Shown: positions 61,183 to 64,000 of the stretch, one piece after another
Position numbering within the stretch: the stretch's first letter is position 1
Layout: every line of letters begins with the position of its first letter
Source: Acidobacteriota bacterium
Lineage (GTDB): Bacteria; Acidobacteriota; Terriglobia; Acidiferrales; UBA7541
NCBI GenBank assembly: GCA_003223215.1
Contig: QHYH01000084.1
Span: 310,001-374,000 of the forward strand
Length of the DNA: 64,000 nt
Direction: 5' to 3'
The notes under the pieces: model-generated
What the model was told of the DNA's origin: nothing
Seen by the model: only the letters and a program-made list of their open reading frames with translations
Databases searched by the model: none
Position numbers and translations under genes: made by a program

Positions 61183-62388
61183 ATGGACTCGGCCTACATT
61201 TGCGACGCGATTCGAACTCCCTTCGGCCGTTATGGTGGAGCACTTGCGGTAATCCGCACCGACGATCTCGCCGCCATCCCCATCAAAGCTCTGGTCGAGC
61301 GCAACCCCAAAGTCGATTGGAACGCGCTCGACGACGTCGTTTATGGTTGCGCCAATCAGGCGGGCGAGGACAATCGCAACGTCGGGCGCATGGCCCTTTT
61401 GCTCGCCGGCCTGCCCAAGGAAGTTCCCGGTTCAACCGTAAATCGCCTCTGCGGCTCCAGCATGGACGCCATCGGTACCGTTTCGCGCGCCATCAAGTCC
61501 GGCGAAGGCGACCTCGCTATCGCCGGCGGCGTCGAAAGCATGTCTCGCGCCCCCTTCGTCATGGGCAAAGCCGACAGTGCCTTCTCGCGCACCGCGAAAC
61601 TCGAAGACACCACCATCGGCTGGCGCTTCGTCAACCCTCTGATGAAGGCCAAATACGGCACCGACTCCATGCCCGAAACCGGCGAAATCGTCGCCGAGGA
61701 ATTTCATATTTCGCGCCAGGATCAGGATCTCTTCGCTCTTCGCAGCCAGCAGCGCACTGCCGACGCAAAGCGCGCCTGCCGCTTGAGCCAGGAGATTACT
61801 CCCGTTCCCGTTCCGCAGAAAAAGGGCGATCCCCTGCTCTTTTCCGAAGACGAGCATCCTCGCCCTGACACCACCCTCGAAGCCCTCGCGAAATTGAAGC
61901 CTATCGTCAAGGCTGATGGCACCGTTACCGCCGGAAACGCTTCCGGCGTGAATGATGGCGCATGCGCGTTGCTCTTGGCCTCCGAGGCAGCCGCAAAACG
62001 TCATGGACTTACGCCCAAGGCCCGCGTCGTCGCCGCCGCGGCCGCAGGCGTGGCTCCCCGCATCATGGGCATGGGTCCGGCCCCGGCAGTGCGCAAAGTC
62101 CTCGGGAAAGCTGGTCTCAAGCTTTCTCAGATGGACGTCATCGAACTGAACGAAGCCTTTGCCTCGCAGGCGCTCGCGGTCCTCCGCGACCTGGGTATTC
62201 CCGACGATGCGCCGCACGTTAACCCCAACGGCGGCGCTATCGCCATAGGCCATCCGCTCGGCGCCAGCGGCGCACGCCTCATCACCACCGCGCTCTACCA
62301 ACTCCTGCGCACCAACGGGCGCTACGCCCTCTGCACCATGTGCATCGGTGTCGGCCAAGGCATCGCCGTCATCCTTGAACGCGCCTGA
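61183..62388 (+). CDS. pcaF: 3-oxoadipyl-CoA thiolase
   Basis: PcaF cleaves 3-oxoadipyl-CoA to succinyl-CoA and acetyl-CoA, the last step of the beta-ketoadipate pathway for aromatic compounds. The 401-aa thiolase has the PcaF-like start [40 protein letters not shown] and [20 protein letters not shown]. The catalytic Cys is in [14 protein letters not shown], with [19 protein letters not shown] (His) and [11 protein letters not shown] (second Cys). The N-terminal 'GRYGGAL...DDLAA' pattern separates pcaF/paaJ from fatty-acid thiolases. AAGGA precedes ATG 61183. A pcaD gene downstream supports the pathway. Confidence 0.9.
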   Translation: MDSAYICDAIRTPFGRYGGALAVIRTDDLAAIPIKALVERNPKVDWNALDDVVYGCANQAGEDNRNVGRMALLLAGLPKEVPGSTVNRLCGSSMDAIGTVSRAIKSGEGDLAIAGGVESMSRAPFVMGKADSAFSRTAKLEDTTIGWRFVNPLMKAKYGTDSMPETGEIVAEEFHISRQDQDLFALRSQQRTADAKRACRLSQEITPVPVPQKKGDPLLFSEDEHPRPDTTLEALAKLKPIVKADGTVTAGNASGVNDGACALLLASEAAAKRHGLTPKARVVAAAAAGVAPRIMGMGPAPAVRKVLGKAGLKLSQMDVIELNEAFASQALAVLRDLGIPDDAPHVNPNGGAIAIGHPLGASGARLITTALYQLLRTNGRYALCTMCIGVGQGIAVILERA

Positions 62389-62523
62389 CCTTCTTCCTCC
62401 CTCCCGGGGGCCTTGCCTGAATGCCTGGGACGGCCTAATCTTCTCAGGCACGAAATCCTGCTCGAAGCAAGTCCGCCGCATGCCAAATTCGCGCTATCCA
62501 CAACCGGAAAGAAAGGCCGAGCC

Positions 62524-63033
62524 GTGCAATACAACCTTGTTGCTGGCAATCCCTTCGCCGTTTTAACCGCCGTGGTGGCCCCGGCCATCCTCACCAACGC
62601 CTCCTCGGTCCTGGCGCTGGGCACGAGCAATCGCCTTGCACGTGTCGTGGATCGGACCCGCATTGTTGCCGCGCAGTTGGCTTCCTTCGAGCCGGCCAGC
62701 GCCGACTATCAAGCATGGTTTGCGCAGTTGACGCCTCTGCAGGTGCGCACGCAACTCCTGGTCAAGGCGCTGCGCTTCTTCTACGCGGGGCTCGGATTAT
62801 TTGCTGCTTCCGCTCTCGTCTCCGTGGGTGGTTCGATGGGGGCTTACTATGGCCGGGTCGTTCTGTCTCACACTGCCGCCGCGCTTGCCGTACTTACCGG
62901 CGCGTCTGCGGTCTTTGGATTGTGCGCTGGCTGTGCCTTGATGGTTCGCGAAACGCATCTCGCCGTGAAATCCTTGGAAGAGGAAGCGAAAACACAAGCG
63001 CGTCTTCACCGTCAGCCGGATCCGCCCAGCTAG
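62524..63033 (+). CDS. DUF2721 membrane protein
   Basis: This 169-aa protein has an N-terminal hydrophobic segment (AVLTAVVAPAILTNASSVLA), a polar RLARVVDRTRIVAAQL helix and two more membrane helices (FFYAGLGLFAASALVSVGG; AALAVLTGASAVFGLCAGCA), matching DUF2721, whose function is unknown. The 'SNRLARVVDR.R' segment is a conserved DUF2721 mark. GTG 62524 is chosen as family members start just before the first helix; an open frame from 62413 adds 37 polar residues. It lies between pcaF and pcaD but need not belong to the pathway. Confidence 0.82.
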   Translation: MQYNLVAGNPFAVLTAVVAPAILTNASSVLALGTSNRLARVVDRTRIVAAQLASFEPASADYQAWFAQLTPLQVRTQLLVKALRFFYAGLGLFAASALVSVGGSMGAYYGRVVLSHTAAALAVLTGASAVFGLCAGCALMVRETHLAVKSLEEEAKTQARLHRQPDPPS

Positions 63034-63552
63034 TTTCGTGGTCTTCGCCCAATCGAATCAGCCGTTGGGCTCTTGTGTTGCGTTCGCGCAGCCGGTGAGA
63101 GAGGCAGGTTTGCACCTCGGGGCGCACAAACGTTTGCAGAAAAGTTCCACGACGTGGTCACGAGCGCCCGCCGAGGAATGGAACTGCGCCTTCGCCGCTG
63201 TCCCACTGTGGGTTAGCCCATCCGCACCGTCGCCTGCCGCGCTGTCGCCGGACCTTCACGTTTCCCTCGCTCGAACGCGGCCGAGAGCTGAGTCGCTACC
63301 ACCGCTCGATCGCCGTTTATGACACTTTCTTTCATATCACCTGCTTCACGATCGTCTTACGGAGGGTTTTTGGGAAATCTATATCAGCAGCCCTCCACAA
63401 GTGGCAGTTCAGAAGCCTTGGCCCGCGCCGTGCCGGAAGCGGTCTAGCAGCAAGGAGCAAGACAACTTTCGCATGGCCGCCTACTCAAACCCGCCGCATG
63501 CACCGTCCCGAAACCCTTTTGCATGTCGGCGCCGAGTGATTACACTCTTCCC
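63034..63552. other. 519-bp region between DUF2721 and pcaD genes
   Basis: No gene is strongly supported. A 42-codon frame (ATG 63319 to a TAG at 63445-63447) reads with SSYGGFLGNLYQQPS and ALARAVPEAV, in the same frame as pcaD but closed by a stop; it has no ribosome-binding site. A promoter-like pair TTTGCA (63518-63523) and TACACT (63541-63546) with a 17-base spacer ends 6 bp before the pcaD ATG. Confidence 0.45.
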
Positions 63553-64000
63553 ATGCCTTTCGTCGAGTCGAATGGCGCCAAAATTCACTACGCCCTTGCA
63601 GGCCCGGCGGGCAGGCCGGTACTCGTTCTTTCGAATTCCCTCGGCACCGATTTTTCTATGTGGGATCCCCAAATCTCTGAATTCACCAAATCTTTCCGCG
63701 TCTTGCGCTACGACACACGTGGCCACGGCAAATCTTCCGTCACGGCCGGCCCTTATTCGGCCGAGCAGCTTGCGAATGACGTCTTCGCTCTTGCCGATGC
63801 ACTAAAACTCGACCGCTTCCATTTCTGCGGACTCTCCATGGGGGGTATGACCGGCATGTGGCTTGGGGCCAATGCCCCGCAGCGCCTTAACAGGGTTGTC
63901 ATCTGCAGTGCCTCCGCAAAATTTGGCTCTCTCGAAACCTGGAGCACGCGTATCGAGACGGTTCGGAAGCAAGGAATGAAGCCTGTCGCCGCTGCCGCCA
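63553..64000 (+). CDS. pcaD: 3-oxoadipate enol-lactonase, partial (cut by right edge)
   Basis: The first 149 residues of an alpha/beta hydrolase are present, reading through the window end without a stop. PcaD marks: FVESNGAKIHYALAGPAGRP, LVLSNSLGTDFSMWDPQISE, RVLRYDTRGHGKSSV, and the nucleophile elbow FCGLSMGGMTGMWLGANAPQ with Ser. PcaD hydrolyses 3-oxoadipate enol-lactone to 3-oxoadipate, two steps before PcaF. The ATG at 63553 has no clear ribosome-binding site and the expected transcript start is at or near the ATG, so it may be leaderless. Catalytic Asp and His lie beyond the window. Confidence 0.88.
   Translation, partial: MPFVESNGAKIHYALAGPAGRPVLVLSNSLGTDFSMWDPQISEFTKSFRVLRYDTRGHGKSSVTAGPYSAEQLANDVFALADALKLDRFHFCGLSMGGMTGMWLGANAPQRLNRVVICSASAKFGSLETWSTRIETVRKQGMKPVAAAA

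Noticed and set aside
63319-63447. A 42-codon frame upstream of pcaD
   Set aside because: It has no ribosome-binding site and no recognisable domain; it is mentioned only in the intergenic note.
1-64000. tRNA, rRNA, CRISPR arrays, insertion sequences, integrase genes or att sites
   Set aside because: Scanned by eye on both strands and none recognised; a covariance or profile search could still reveal a small RNA.

Overview
The window is GC-rich, gene-dense bacterial chromosome and most resembles a soil Acidobacteriota (Terriglobia/Koribacter-like) genome or metagenome bin. That assignment is an inference from gene content: an ADOP-type FtsX permease behind a PadR regulator, a form II CoxL, a choice-of-anchor-P secreted protein, a Tat-leader protein paired with an amidase, and glycine-zipper lipoproteins. 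I recognised no tRNA, rRNA, CRISPR array, insertion sequence or phage gene. Several small genes carry frameshifts (left edge, PadR, a receiver remnant, a zipper remnant). These are either real decay or sequence errors.

Layout. 1-254 (-): a frameshifted DUF998 membrane gene runs off the left edge. 413-4604 (+): a form II CO-dehydrogenase-like operon coxS-coxL-coxM-coxG. 4812-12902 (-): a tonB-like gene followed by chemosensory operon 1 (mcp-cheW-cheR-cheA-cheB-cheY-cheX). 13240-17443 (+): a multi-PAS histidine kinase, a single-domain receiver and an NtrC-type sigma54 activator. 17792-20346 (+): a PilZ-like protein, a 487-aa protein of unknown family and a degenerate-receiver/DHp protein without a kinase ATPase. 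20479-30579 (+): chemosensory operon 2 (receiver, CheW, MCP without a periplasmic domain, CheR, ChpA-like hybrid CheA, CheB, two CheW, REC-DUF4388, REC-coiled coil). 30838-33828: frameshifted padR and an ADOP permease. 34041-37263: Tat protein, amidase, YetF/DUF421 and DUF4337 proteins. 37294-47548: two divergent haem operons, hemX-hemA-hemC-hemD-hemB-hemL leftward and hemE-hemN-hemY rightward, covering every step from glutamyl-tRNA to protoporphyrin IX. 47714-54548: secreted protein, thioesterase, TPR protein, MacAB-type exporter, YceI, LON-domain protein. 54592-59720: MoxR-like AAA+/VWA pair and an S9 peptidase. 60238-64000: glycine-zipper lipoprotein, pcaF, DUF2721 protein and a partial pcaD (beta-ketoadipate pathway).

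The most interesting observation is regulatory. Three sigma54-type -24/-12 elements (TGGC-N8-TGCA or TGCC with exact GG/GC spacing) lie upstream of the tonB-like/chemosensory-1 unit, the PilZ trio and chemosensory operon 2. Each has dyads built on GTCTCA-N3-TGAGAC about 110-250 bp further upstream, where enhancer-binding proteins act. The NtrC-type activator encoded in the middle has an intact GAFTGA loop and is the obvious candidate. The 26 kb from 4.8 to 30.6 kb may therefore be one sigma54 regulon joining two chemosensory arrays through a poorly characterised PilZ/unknown/DHp trio.
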